Source of the DNA: Actinacidiphila acididurans
Lineage (GTDB): Bacteria > Actinomycetota > Actinomycetes > Streptomycetales > Streptomycetaceae
Length of the DNA: 64,000 nucleotides
Assembly: GCF_016918855.1 (NCBI RefSeq)
Contig: NZ_JADKYB010000002.1
Span: 248,001-312,000, forward strand
Reading direction: 5' to 3'
Every line of letters begins with the position of its first letter. Within the stretch, counting starts at the first letter, position 1. This document shows, piece after piece, positions 33,904 through 42,284 of the stretch. Under the pieces are notes generated by a model, which was not told the DNA's origin, did no database searches, and saw only the letters and a program-made list of their open reading frames with translations. The position numbers and the translations under genes are program-made.

Positions 33904-34416
33904 CTACCCCTTGGGCCGCCGTGAGGCGAGGTACGCACGGCGGGCGTTGATGAGGGGTTGCAGGTCCGTCAGGGGTTCGAAGGCCAGCTCGCCGATGGGA
34001 CCGCGGCCGGTGGCCAGGACGTGCAGGGGGGCGTGCCCGGTGCGCAGCAGCCAGGCTGTGGTGGGGAGTTGGGCAAGGGTGCCGGGCGCCGGGTCGGCGT
34101 CGATGGTGACCGTGACGGGGTCGGGTGGGGCGGCCAGGAGGTCGGCGGGGGCATCGGGGACGAAGTCCTGGCCGGGGAGGTCCCGCCAGGTCGTGACCCG
34201 GACGTGCGGCTGATCCGTGTCCCAGGAGCCGTAGATGAGGGTCACCGATTGGAGGATGCCGTTCACCGTGTGGCTCTCGCCCAGGTAGGAGGGGGACAGC
34301 CACGGAGTCCGCAACCCGTACATCGGCACGGGGCTCGCCCGGAAGGACCGTTCCAGTGCTTCGTACGTCGCTTCCTGAAGGGCCCGCGCCCGGTCACCGG
34401 AACCGCTGCGATTCAT
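33904..34416 (-). CDS. hypothetical protein, 170 residues
   Basis: I do not recognise this family. Codon use is normal for the window and the protein is plausibly globular: a helical start (RARALQEATYEALERSF), several beta-like segments (VNGILQSVTLIYGSWD, HVRVTTWRDL, PVTVTIDADPAPGT) and a basic C-terminal end (NARRAYLASRRPKG). The ATG at 34416 has GGAG only two bases upstream, so the start is uncertain. Neither neighbour suggests a role; it converges on the radical SAM cassette and is followed upstream by the nuclease terminator. Confidence 0.6.
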   Translation of the reverse strand: MNRSGSGDRARALQEATYEALERSFRASPVPMYGLRTPWLSPSYLGESHTVNGILQSVTLIYGSWDTDQPHVRVTTWRDLPGQDFVPDAPADLLAAPPDPVTVTIDADPAPGTLAQLPTTAWLLRTGHAPLHVLATGRGPIGELAFEPLTDLQPLINARRAYLASRRPKG

Positions 34417-34541
34417 TGCTCCAGCCTGCCAGGTGACCGTGATCGCCGGCCAGACTTCGCGGAACCACCGTCCCAGGAGCGGGGCCCCGAACGCAGCGGC
34501 GGCGTTCAGCCTGACCCGAGCCCGGCAGAACAAACGAAAAA

Positions 34542-34583
34542 GCGGGCGGCGGTCCGGGGAGAAGGCCCGGACGCGCCGCCCGC
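34542..34583 (-). terminator. rho-independent terminator of the secreted nuclease
   Basis: On the minus strand a GCGGGCGGCG stem continues through CGTCCGGG with a single-base bulge, followed by GCTTTTTCGTTTG. This is the clearest intrinsic terminator in the window. Confidence 0.88.
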
Positions 34584-34605
34584 CGCTGCGGGGTGGGGAA
34601 AAGGA

Positions 34606-37167
34606 CTACGGCTGGAGGCGGATCACCTGCGGGTCGTGGTCGCTGGTCTGGTCGGCGAACTCGGAGTTGATGTGGACCACGTCGTAGTCCACGTCGTCCC
34701 GCAGGTTCGGGCTGACCAGGATGTGGTCCAGCACCTGGGAGTTGCCCTCGTACACGTACGAGTAGCGCTCCTGGACCGGCAGGGTGTTGACCAGGTCGGT
34801 GAGGACCGAGCCGTTGCCGGTCAGGCCGAGGACCGCGGGGGAGAACTGGTAGTCGTTCAGGTCGCCGAGGACGACGACGTTCGCGTGCGGGTCGGCCTTC
34901 TCGAGCTGCTGCACGAAGTCGTGCTCCACGATGGCCTGCTGGATGCGCTGCACCTCGGAGCTGCGCACCGGCGGCTGGAAGCGGCTGTCGATGCCCTGGT
35001 CGCCGCCCTTGCTGATGAAGTGGTTGGCGATCACGAACAGCTTCTGGCCGCGGAAGGTGAACTCACCGGCCAGCGGCTTGCGGGAGTCGGTCCACGCCGG
35101 GTCGTCCGGGGCGATGCGGCCCGGCGAGAAGGTCAGGTCGGTGTTCTTGCCGGTGCCGGTGACGCCGACCGCGGTGGTCGAGTCGCCGCCGGACCGGTCG
35201 GTGAAGGACACCCGGTCGGGGTTGAACAGGAACGCCTGGCGGATGTTGCCGCCGGGCTGCCCGCCGTCCTTGTCGTTGACCGGGTCGATCTCCCGCCACT
35301 GGTAGTGCGGGCCGCCGGCCGCGGCGATCGCTGCGGTGAGCTTGTTCAGCGTCTGGTCGGCGGCCACCGTGCCGTCGTCCGTGGCGCCGTTGTTGTCCTG
35401 GATCTCCTCCAGGGCCACGATGTCGGGCGAACGCAGGCTGGTGACCAGGCCCTTGGCCAGCCGGTCGAACTTCGCCTGGTCGTTGGAGGGCGCCAGGTTC
35501 TCCACGTTGTACGTGGCGACGGTCACCTGGTTCGGGCGGGCCTTCGCGGTGACCTCGGGGGTGATCCCGCCGTCCTTGACCGCGCCGATCACGCGCGCCT
35601 GCACGGCGTACGTGCCCCCGTACTGGTTCCAGTCCAGCGGTCCCTCGGTGGCGCCGGTCAGCGTGTCGCCGACGTTCGCGGTCGGGAAGGGCTGGCCGGC
35701 CAGCGGGATCAGCGACTGGACCATCAGCCGGCCGGAGTTGGGCTGGTCGTAGCCGGTGTAGAGGGTGCCGCCGCGCTTGGTCGGGTTCTGCCGCGGCTTG
35801 ACGGTGACCCACAGCTCGGAATACGGGTCGGTGGCGCCGACCACGCGCGTGTCCGCGATCCGTACGTTCATGCCTTCGAGCGACGCGTACAGGTCCAGCG
35901 CGTAGTCCGCGGGGCGCAGCGGCAGCGACTCGATGTTGCCGCCGCCGGCGCTGGGCGCGAAGGCGTCGGGCACGTCGGAGGCGTCCAGCACGACCGGGGC
36001 CGGCACCGGGTTACCGCTGGAGATCACGGTGGCCTTGGCCTTGCCGAGTTCGGTGATCGCCTGGCCGCCCGCGCTCGCGCCGCCCGGGTAGTACTGGGAG
36101 ACCGTCGCGTCCAGGCTCACGCTGTCGCCGACGGCCACGGCCGGGCTGGTGGAGCCGGTGAAGACGAAGATGCCCTCGCTGGTCCGCGGGTCGGCGTCGG
36201 GCTGCGGGTCCTGCACCCAGTAGCCGCGCGAGGAACCGTAGTCGCGCACGCCGGTGACGATGCCGGTCACGCCGGTGACCGTGCGGCCGGCCAGCGGGGA
36301 CACCCGGGTCGGGCCCTGGATGTCGTGGATCTTGGCGGCGACCGGGGGCGTGGTGCTCGGCGGGGTCGTCGGAGGCGTGGTGGGGGGCGTGGTCGGCGGC
36401 GTGGTGGGCGGCGTGGTCGTGCCGCCGCTGCCGCCGGAGTTCTGCGGGGTGGGCGCGCCGGCGGTGAGGTCGGCCGCGTTGTCGTCGGTGTCCTTCAGCG
36501 CGTCGTTACGGGCCACCGACGCGGTGTTACTCGCGCCGGCCGCGGCGCCGCTGCCCTCGTGGACGACCGCGGTGCCGTAGCCGACCAGGTCCTTCACCCG
36601 GGAGTCGGCGGCGCAGGACGCGGGGTCCAGGCAGGTCAGCGGGTCGGCGCCGGAGACCAGCGCGACCGTGCCGGTGGTCCCCGACATGTTGATGGCGCCG
36701 GTCGCGTCGGGCGCGGGCAGCGGCGTGGTGCCGCCGGTGCCGGCCGCCTCCTGCACCAGGAACCGGCCGCCCCCGGCCAGCGTCCCGGTGAGCGCGGTGA
36801 CCTGCCACTTGGTCGTCGCCGACGGGCTGCCCGGCAGGTACTGCACGCTGTAGCCGCTCAGGTCCACCGGTGCGGCGCCGGCGTTGCCCAGCTCCACGAA
36901 GTCATTGGTGTACGTGGCACCGGAGTTGCCGCCGCCCCCGTACACCTCGCTGATCAGCGCGTCCGCCGACGGCGCGGCGAACGCGGAGTGGACACCCACC
37001 CCGGCCAGCACGACGGCACCGGCTATGCCGACCGGCAGCAGCCGCTTCCTGAGCCCGGCACCGGTCCGGCGGCCGGCGGCGGCGCCCGCCGCCGCCCCGT
37101 CCGAACCGGCGGCGCCGGATCTCGCTGGTCCTGCGTTGTCCTCTGTGTGCTCCGTGGGGTGCGACAC
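34606..37167 (-). CDS. secreted extracellular nuclease (lamin-tail plus EEP nuclease domain)
   Basis: An 853-residue exported protein. A long basic N region and hydrophobic segment (VGIAGAVVLAGVGVHSAFA) precede a lamin-tail domain (about 70-190). A linker with repeated TPPTTPPTT follows, then an OB-like region and an endonuclease/exonuclease/phosphatase domain (about 545-853). Catalytic signatures are YNVENLAPS, IVALEEIQDN, ANHFISKGG, VVLGDLNDYQFS and TSDHDPQVI. The arrangement resembles ExeM/NucH nucleases, which degrade extracellular DNA for phosphate and nucleoside supply. The GTG at 37167 follows GGAG by nine bases. It is monocistronic. Confidence 0.93.
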   Translation of the reverse strand: MSHPTEHTEDNAGPARSGAAGSDGAAAGAAAGRRTGAGLRKRLLPVGIAGAVVLAGVGVHSAFAAPSADALISEVYGGGGNSGATYTNDFVELGNAGAAPVDLSGYSVQYLPGSPSATTKWQVTALTGTLAGGGRFLVQEAAGTGGTTPLPAPDATGAINMSGTTGTVALVSGADPLTCLDPASCAADSRVKDLVGYGTAVVHEGSGAAAGASNTASVARNDALKDTDDNAADLTAGAPTPQNSGGSGGTTTPPTTPPTTPPTTPPTTPPSTTPPVAAKIHDIQGPTRVSPLAGRTVTGVTGIVTGVRDYGSSRGYWVQDPQPDADPRTSEGIFVFTGSTSPAVAVGDSVSLDATVSQYYPGGASAGGQAITELGKAKATVISSGNPVPAPVVLDASDVPDAFAPSAGGGNIESLPLRPADYALDLYASLEGMNVRIADTRVVGATDPYSELWVTVKPRQNPTKRGGTLYTGYDQPNSGRLMVQSLIPLAGQPFPTANVGDTLTGATEGPLDWNQYGGTYAVQARVIGAVKDGGITPEVTAKARPNQVTVATYNVENLAPSNDQAKFDRLAKGLVTSLRSPDIVALEEIQDNNGATDDGTVAADQTLNKLTAAIAAAGGPHYQWREIDPVNDKDGGQPGGNIRQAFLFNPDRVSFTDRSGGDSTTAVGVTGTGKNTDLTFSPGRIAPDDPAWTDSRKPLAGEFTFRGQKLFVIANHFISKGGDQGIDSRFQPPVRSSEVQRIQQAIVEHDFVQQLEKADPHANVVVLGDLNDYQFSPAVLGLTGNGSVLTDLVNTLPVQERYSYVYEGNSQVLDHILVSPNLRDDVDYDVVHINSEFADQTSDHDPQVIRLQP

Positions 37168-37460
37168 CGGGGCGTTCTCCTTCGAGCTTCGGCTTCTTCT
37201 GCGTACGCGGCGGTCGTGTGCGTACGGAAACGGTTCGTCGCGGCGGGCCGGGGTGACGTGGCGTCATGCGGCCGCCGTGGCGGACGATCCGGGCCAAGAT
37301 ACGCGCGTAGACCGAGTCTTCGAAGGGGTTTTCAGGTTAATTCTGGGTGGCTCGGGTTTTTGATCGGATGCGGGGGAGGGGGCGAGAGCTTTCCGCCGGA
37401 CTGGTGGTGGGACCTGATCGGGCGCGGCCGGCGGCAGCGCGTCCTGGGTACGTCCCGGGC

Positions 37461-37958
37461 TCAGCGCTCGGCGCGTCCGTCGAGCCGATCCGCCGGACTG
37501 CCGAGCCGTTCGGTCGGGCCGCCGAACGGCAGGACGAGCGTGCGCGTCGCCAGCAGCCAGGTGCCGTCGATCCTGCGGAACGTGTCCTCGTAGTGGCCGA
37601 TGTTGGCCGGCAGCCGCGGCGGCACCAGCCCGTCCCCGGAATAGCCGTCGACCCGGTACGTGGCGAAATACGTCGTCGCCGTCGCGGAGTCGGGCGCGTC
37701 GACGGTGACCAGGATGTTCGTGCACATCCGCCGCGACAGCCGATCCGCCGGCCGGCCCCCGAAGTACGCGCGCAGCGCCTCTCGCCCCTGGACCCGTCTC
37801 CCGTCGTACGGCCACTGCCACACCCCGTCCGGCGTGAACAGCTCGGCGACCGACTCCGGTTCACCGAGGTCCAGCCGCCGCACGAGCTCCAGGATCACGC
37901 GCTCGCAGGCGCGTTCCGCGAGAAGCCGCTGCATCGGGTCGAGTTCGTCGGTCGCCAT
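37461..37958 (-). CDS. SnoaL-like (NTF2 superfamily) protein
   Basis: A 165-residue protein of the SnoaL_4 type: helix RACERVILELVRRLDLGEPESVAELFTPDGVWQW, the EGR-like segment RRVQGREALRAYFGG, and the beta-sheet portion MCTNILVTVDAPDSATATTYFATYRVDGY ending in HYEDTFRRIDGTWLLATRTL. Such alpha-plus-beta cones include isomerases, dehydratases and dioxygenase-type small subunits; no catalytic residue assignment is safe here. The ATG at 37958 has AGGAC upstream. It is not near biosynthetic genes. Confidence 0.85.
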   Translation of the reverse strand: MATDELDPMQRLLAERACERVILELVRRLDLGEPESVAELFTPDGVWQWPYDGRRVQGREALRAYFGGRPADRLSRRMCTNILVTVDAPDSATATTYFATYRVDGYSGDGLVPPRLPANIGHYEDTFRRIDGTWLLATRTLVLPFGGPTERLGSPADRLDGRAER

Positions 37959-38196
37959 TTCGACGTCCTATCAGCTCGGCCCGCGGGCTCACGAGTCCTT
38001 TTCGGACCCACGGCACTGGAAAACCGGTGGAGCGGCGAGGCTGTGCGCCCTTACCGTGCTGCCGACCGAGTCGTCTGGTGAAGGACGTGCCGTTGTACAC
38101 CGTGTGAGACCTCCCGAGAGCTGATCTGTCGCGCGTCGTGCCTGTGCGCCGCGCTGCTTCTTGCTGCGGACTTCTCACTGAAACCGGTGTACTTCT

Positions 38197-38745
38197 GTGC
38201 TCAACAGCTGGGTGGTCATGCCCACGTGCCTGCCGCTCGTCCTCCGCCGTTGCCACGCGTGCACGTCGGAGCGCTTCCGGACAAGCGGCAAATTCCGCGT
38301 CAACGCCAACCACAAGCTCATCGACGCCTGGCTCCTCGCGCTCTGCACGGGGTGCGGGGAAACGGCCAAGCTCACGGTCCTGGAGCGGACGAATGTGCGT
38401 TCCGTACGACCCGAACTGCTGGACCGGCTGCACGACAACGACCCGGGCCTGGCAGCCGATCTGCTCCAGGATCCGGTCGTGCGGCGCCGTAATCGCATCG
38501 CCCTCGACTGGGACGACGCCTGGCGCCTGGACACCGGCGGATCGGATCACCTGGACCTCGAGGTGATCGACGTCTCGGTCCGCTTCGCGGCCCGAATCCC
38601 CGTCCGGCCGGTACGCCTGATCGCCGAAGGCTGCGACCTTTCCCGGGCCGAGGTCGAGCGCCTGATCACGGAGGGAAAGCTCGTCTCTGCGGTCCGCCTG
38701 ACCGGCAGGCTCTCCGGCGACTTCACCTTCACGCTCAAGCGCTGA
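38197..38745 (+). CDS. DUF1062 protein
   Basis: The 182-residue protein has the DUF1062 pattern RRCHACTSERFRTSGKFRVNANHK, then LALCTGCGETAKLTVLERTNV. The two CxxC pairs likely form a zinc ribbon. The C-terminal part (CDLSRAEVERLITEGKLVS) resembles an S4-like or similar RNA-binding turn, which suggests but does not prove RNA binding. GTG at 38197 chosen because LNSWVVMPTCLPLVLRRC is the family's beginning. Function unknown. Followed by a bidirectional terminator facing the TetR gene. Confidence 0.82.
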   Translation: MLNSWVVMPTCLPLVLRRCHACTSERFRTSGKFRVNANHKLIDAWLLALCTGCGETAKLTVLERTNVRSVRPELLDRLHDNDPGLAADLLQDPVVRRRNRIALDWDDAWRLDTGGSDHLDLEVIDVSVRFAARIPVRPVRLIAEGCDLSRAEVERLITEGKLVSAVRLTGRLSGDFTFTLKR

Positions 38746-38761
38746 GCCCGCCTGGGGTGCA

Positions 38762-38794
38762 GGGCCTGTCCGGCACGATCCGCCGGACAGGCCC
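38762..38794. terminator. bidirectional terminator, DUF1062 / tetR
   Basis: GGGCCTGTCCG and CGGACAGGCCC form a perfect 11 bp stem with an 11-base loop between convergent genes. Confidence 0.85.
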
Positions 38795-38802
38795 CGGACT
38801 GC

Positions 38803-39468
38803 TCAGGCCGCCGAGAGGGAGACCGTGCCGCGCAGGCCCGTGACGAGGAGGAGGACGCCGCGGCGGTAGTAGGAGTCGCGGCTGGCGCAGGAGACCAGGG
38901 CGTCGGCCGAGGCGATGAGGTGGGGGTAGCGGCGGGGGGAGAGGGTGAGGAAGAGGGCGCGCTTGGCGCGCAGGGCTTCCTCCTGGGCGTCCGGGTCGGG
39001 GCCGTGGGCGCGGCCGGGCTCGGAGACGACCAGGCTGATCAGGGAGGCCAGCACCTGGCAGGCGGTGTCGGCGGCGTCCTCGCGGGTCATGCCGGCCTCG
39101 AAGAGCAGGGACAGGGTGCGCTCGGTGAGGTCCAGGCCGGGCTCGCAGCCGAGAATGCGCAGGGTGAGCAGGGTGGCCGCGTTGGGGTGCGGCATCAGGG
39201 CGTCCAGGATCGCGGTCATCAGGTCGTGCATCTGCTCGTGCCAGGGGCGGTCGTCGGGCTCGGGGCACCGGACGTCCGACAGCAGGCGTTCGGCGATCGC
39301 GTCGAGGACGCCTTCCTTGTCCGGGAAGTGCCGGTAGAGCGCCATCGGCGTGACCTCGTGGTGCTGGGCGAGCCGGCGGATGGTGACCGCCTCCAGCCCC
39401 TCGGCGTCCACCACGGCCAACGCGGTGCTGACCAGTTCGTCCCGGTTCAGTCGCTTCTGGGCCGCCAT
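38803..39468 (-). CDS. TetR-family transcriptional repressor
   Basis: The 221-residue protein has a TetR HTH: LVSTALAVVDAEGLEAVTIRRLAQHHEVTPMALYRHFPDKEGVLDAIAERLL (cited in pieces: helix 3 is TPMALYRHFPDKEG). The C-terminal region resembles the TetR_C ligand domain of the tetracycline-repressor branch. It is divergent from an MFS drug exporter, with three operator-like repeats in the 158 bp between, so it probably represses the exporter and itself until a ligand binds. The ATG at 39468 is the conserved start. Ligand unknown. Confidence 0.92.
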   Translation of the reverse strand: MAAQKRLNRDELVSTALAVVDAEGLEAVTIRRLAQHHEVTPMALYRHFPDKEGVLDAIAERLLSDVRCPEPDDRPWHEQMHDLMTAILDALMPHPNAATLLTLRILGCEPGLDLTERTLSLLFEAGMTREDAADTACQVLASLISLVVSEPGRAHGPDPDAQEEALRAKRALFLTLSPRRYPHLIASADALVSCASRDSYYRRGVLLLVTGLRGTVSLSAA

Positions 39469-39514
39469 CGCCGCCGCCTCTCCGTCATCCCGTCATATGT
39501 CCGCCGCGGGCAGT

Positions 39515-39613
39515 GTACATCGTAAACAAACGCGAACGGAAGGCTTGTGTACGGCGTAGACCTGTGGTGTATGGTGACGGCCAACGCTTATCTCGTATAC
39601 CTACGACGTAGAC
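39515..39613. promoter_or_regulatory. three operator-like repeats between tetR and the MFS exporter
   Basis: GTACATCGTAAAC (39515-39527), GTACGGCGTAGAC (39549-39561) and CTACGACGTAGAC (39601-39613) share the pattern TACNNCGTARAC with dyad TACG-N-CGTA centres. A promoter-like TTGTGT (39545-39550) and TATGGT (39570-39575) flank the middle copy, though a 19 bp spacer is long. The third copy touches the MFS ribosome site. Binding by the TetR protein is inferred from the arrangement. Confidence 0.75.
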
Positions 39614-39626
39614 GAAAGGCCGCTCC

Positions 39627-41051
39627 ATGCGACGCAGCCCCTGGGCCACCCTGGTGGTGCTCGCCCTCGCGCAATTCATCGTGGTGCTCGACGTGACGAT
39701 CGTGAACGTCGCACTGCCCAGCATTCAGAGCGATCTCGGTTTCAGCACCGACGGCCTCCAGTGGGTGATCAGCGCCTACACCCTGCTCTTCGGCGGCTTC
39801 CTGCTGCTGGGCGGGCGGGCCTCGGACCTGCTCGGCTCGCGCCGGGTCTTCATGGCCGGCCTCGTGCTCTTCGGCGTCACCTCGCTGGCCGGCGGGCTCG
39901 CGCCCTCGCCCGGCTGGCTCATCGCGGCCCGCGCCGTGCAGGGCCTGGGCGGCGCACTGCTCTCCCCGGCCGCCCTGTCCATCCTCACCGTCACCTTCGA
40001 GCACGGCCGCCGGCGCAACATCGCCATGGGCGTCTGGGGCGGCCTGGCCGGTCTCGGCGGCACCGCCGGCGTGGTCGTGGGCGGCATGCTGGTCGACTCG
40101 CTGAGCTGGCGCTGGGTGTTCATCGTGAACGTGCCGATCGTGATCGCCCTGGTCGCGGCCACTCCGCTGATCATCCGGCACATCGCGCCGCACGAGGGGA
40201 ACCGTTCCTTCGACCTGCTCGGCGCGATCCTCGGCACCGGCGGCCTGCTCGCCATGGTCTACGGCGTGGTCCGCGCCGAACCCGTCGGCTGGTCGTCCTT
40301 CGAGGTCATCGGCTTCCTGGCCGCGGGCGTGGTGCTGCTGGCCGCCTTCGTCGCCGTCGAGGCGCGGACCGCGGCGCCGCTGGTCCCGCTGCGGCTGCTC
40401 CGCTCGCGCGCGCTGAGCACCGCCAGCGGCGCCCTCGGGCTCAACGGCGCGGCCTTCCTCGCGATGTTCTTCCTGACCGCGATCTTCATCCAGCAGGTCC
40501 GGGGCGCCTCGGCGCTGACCGCCGGCCTGGAGTTCCTGCCCATGGGCGGCGCCGCCATCCTCGCGGCCGTCGCCACCACCCCGCTGGTCACCCGCTTCGG
40601 CACCCGCCCGGTCCAGGTCGCCGGCGCCGTACTCGACGTCGTCGGCCTCGTCCTCCTCGCTCGCGCCGGCGCGCACGACTCGTACGCGAGCGGGCTGCTG
40701 CCCGGCCTGATCCTCTTCGGCATCGGCATCGTCGCGGTCTCCGTGCCCGCGCAGATCGCCGCGGTGGTCGACGTCGCCCACCGCGAGGCCGGCGCCGCCT
40801 CCGGTGTCGTCCAGGCCTTCTACCAGGTAGGCGGCGCGCTCGGCCTCGCCGTCGTCACCACCCTGTCCACATCGAAGGCCAACTCCGCGATCGCCGCGGG
40901 CGCGAGCCAGGCGGACGGCCTGACGGCCGGATTCCACCGGGGCCTGCTCATCGCTGCGGCTGTTTCTCTGGGCACCATAGCGGTCAGCCTGATGTCGCCC
41001 CGCCTCGAGCCCGACCCCGAACAGATCGCCGAGGCCGCGGCTGCGGCGTAG
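39627..41051 (+). CDS. MFS drug exporter, DHA2 (EmrB/QacA) family
   Basis: The 474-residue protein shows DHA2 features: motif D1 at ALAQFIVVLDVTIVNVALPSIQ, the loop GGRASDLLGSRRVFMAGL, and motif C at GVWGGLAGLGGTAGVVVGG. About 14 hydrophobic helices are expected. Exports drugs by proton antiport; no substrate can be given. ATG at 39627 has AAAGG seven bases upstream. It is divergent from a TetR gene with shared operators, a standard inducible efflux arrangement, and ends at a strong hairpin. Confidence 0.92.
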   Translation: MRRSPWATLVVLALAQFIVVLDVTIVNVALPSIQSDLGFSTDGLQWVISAYTLLFGGFLLLGGRASDLLGSRRVFMAGLVLFGVTSLAGGLAPSPGWLIAARAVQGLGGALLSPAALSILTVTFEHGRRRNIAMGVWGGLAGLGGTAGVVVGGMLVDSLSWRWVFIVNVPIVIALVAATPLIIRHIAPHEGNRSFDLLGAILGTGGLLAMVYGVVRAEPVGWSSFEVIGFLAAGVVLLAAFVAVEARTAAPLVPLRLLRSRALSTASGALGLNGAAFLAMFFLTAIFIQQVRGASALTAGLEFLPMGGAAILAAVATTPLVTRFGTRPVQVAGAVLDVVGLVLLARAGAHDSYASGLLPGLILFGIGIVAVSVPAQIAAVVDVAHREAGAASGVVQAFYQVGGALGLAVVTTLSTSKANSAIAAGASQADGLTAGFHRGLLIAAAVSLGTIAVSLMSPRLEPDPEQIAEAAAAA

Positions 41052-41069
41052 CCGCACCTACCCGGGAAG

Positions 41070-41172
41070 GGCCCGCCTGGCGGCGGGCCGGTTCGCCCGG
41101 AGCGCCCCTTGGTTTTCCCGGCGAGCCCCCCCGCCGCCAGGCGGGCGCAGAGGTACTCCCGGCGAACCCGTA
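41070..41172. repeat. terminator hairpin plus second copy of the CCCGGCGAACC repeat
   Basis: GGCCCGCC-TGGC-GGCGGGCC (41070-41089) is a perfect hairpin after the MFS gene. It merges into a repeat with GTTCGCCCGGAGCGCCCC, a CCGCCGCCAGGCGGGC core and a final ACTCCCGGCGAACCC (to 41169), related to 799-855. The element lies between convergent genes. Confidence 0.65.
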
Positions 41173-41173
41173 C

Positions 41174-41440
41174 TTACGCGGCCGAGGCCGAAACCTCGGC
41201 TTCCGCGCAGGCGGAGGCGAGCTCGTCGAGGGAGAGGCCGAGCGCAGCGGCGAGGGCGGCGATGGTGAAGAAGGCGGGGGTCGGGGCGCGGCCCGTCTCG
41301 ATCTTGCGGAGCGTCTCCGCGGAGATGCCGGCGGCCACGGCCACCTCGACCATGCTGCGGTCGCCGCGGGCGGCCCGCAGCAGCGCGCCGAAGCGTTCGC
41401 CGCGGGCCCGCTCCTCGGGGGTCAGGGGAGTGCGTACCAT
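41174..41440 (-). CDS. small XRE-family regulator
   Basis: An 88-residue HTH_3 protein (EVAVAAGISAETLRKIETGRAPTPAF forms the recognition region, here quoted in two parts: EVAVAAGISAETL and RKIETGRAPTP). Divergent from a methionine aminopeptidase gene with only 76 bp between. A perfect palindrome in that gap (ATACCGGTAT) is a good operator candidate. ATG at 41440. A longer upstream frame runs antisense through the aminopeptidase gene and is rejected. Confidence 0.85.
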   Translation of the reverse strand: MVRTPLTPEERARGERFGALLRAARGDRSMVEVAVAAGISAETLRKIETGRAPTPAFFTIAALAAALGLSLDELASACAEAEVSASAA

Positions 41441-41453
41441 GTCCGTGATACTA

Positions 41454-41463
41454 ATACCGGTAT
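41454..41463. promoter_or_regulatory. palindromic operator candidate ATACCGGTAT
   Basis: A perfect 10 bp palindrome in an AT-rich island (GATACTAATACCGGTATAAG) between the divergent XRE and map genes, 14 bp upstream of the XRE start. The flanking AT-rich sequence probably includes the promoters. Binding by the small XRE protein is inference. Confidence 0.6.
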
Positions 41464-41516
41464 AAGAATTGGGACCTAGGGGGCCGCGTGGGCGGTCCCA
41501 GGGGAGACGACCGGTG

Positions 41517-42284
41517 ATGGTGGAGTTCAAGTCCGACGCGTCCTTGGCGGCGATGCGCGAGGCCGGGCGGGTGGTCGCGCAGGCCCTGGCCGCGGTACGG
41601 AAGGAAGCCGCGGTGGGGGTACGGCTGCGCGAGCTGGACGAGGTGGCCCACGAGGTGCTGCGCGCGGCCGGCGCCGGCTCGCCCTTCCTGGGGTACCGCC
41701 CCTCGTTCGCGCCCGTGCCCTTCCCGGGGGTGATCTGCACGTCCGTCAACGACGCGATCGTGCACGGCGTGCCCGGCGACTACCGGCTGCGCGACGGCGA
41801 CCTGCTCGGCGTGGACTGCGGCGCCGAACTCGACGGCTGGACCGGCGACGCGGCCGTGACCTTCTCCGTGGGCACCCCGCGCCCGGCCGATCTGGAGCTG
41901 GTCGCGGCCACTCAGCGGGCCTTGGACGCCGGGATCGCCGCGGCCACGGTCGGCAACCGTATCGGCGACATCTCGCACGCCGTCGGCTCGGTGGCCCGCG
42001 CGGCCGCCTGCGGCATGCCGGCCGACTTCGGCGGCCACGGCATCGGGCGCCGCATGCACGAGGACCCGCACGTGCCCAACCGCGGCCGCCCCGGGCGCGG
42101 CTTCCCCCTGCGGCCCGGGCTGGCCCTGGCCATCGAGCCGATGTTCCTGTCCGGCGGCAGCGACGCGTACCGGGTGGCCCCGGACGGCTGGACCATGCAC
42201 ACCGTCGACGGCACCCGCGCGGCCCACATCGAGCACACCGTGGCGATCACCGAGGAGGGCCCCCGCATCCTGACCGCGCTGTGA
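41517..42284 (+). CDS. map: type I methionine aminopeptidase
   Basis: The 255-residue enzyme removes N-terminal Met from nascent proteins. The substrate His83 (VNDAIVHGVP) and all five metal ligands are present: Asp100, Asp111, His174 (GGHGIG), Glu207 (AIEPMF) and Glu239 (HIEH). It has no N-terminal zinc-finger extension. ATG at 41517 chosen; GTG at 41514 is also possible and has better spacing to GGGGAG. It is not beside ribosomal genes, so this is probably a secondary paralogue. It is divergent from a small XRE regulator that may control it. Confidence 0.93.
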   Translation: MVEFKSDASLAAMREAGRVVAQALAAVRKEAAVGVRLRELDEVAHEVLRAAGAGSPFLGYRPSFAPVPFPGVICTSVNDAIVHGVPGDYRLRDGDLLGVDCGAELDGWTGDAAVTFSVGTPRPADLELVAATQRALDAGIAAATVGNRIGDISHAVGSVARAAACGMPADFGGHGIGRRMHEDPHVPNRGRPGRGFPLRPGLALAIEPMFLSGGSDAYRVAPDGWTMHTVDGTRAAHIEHTVAITEEGPRILTAL

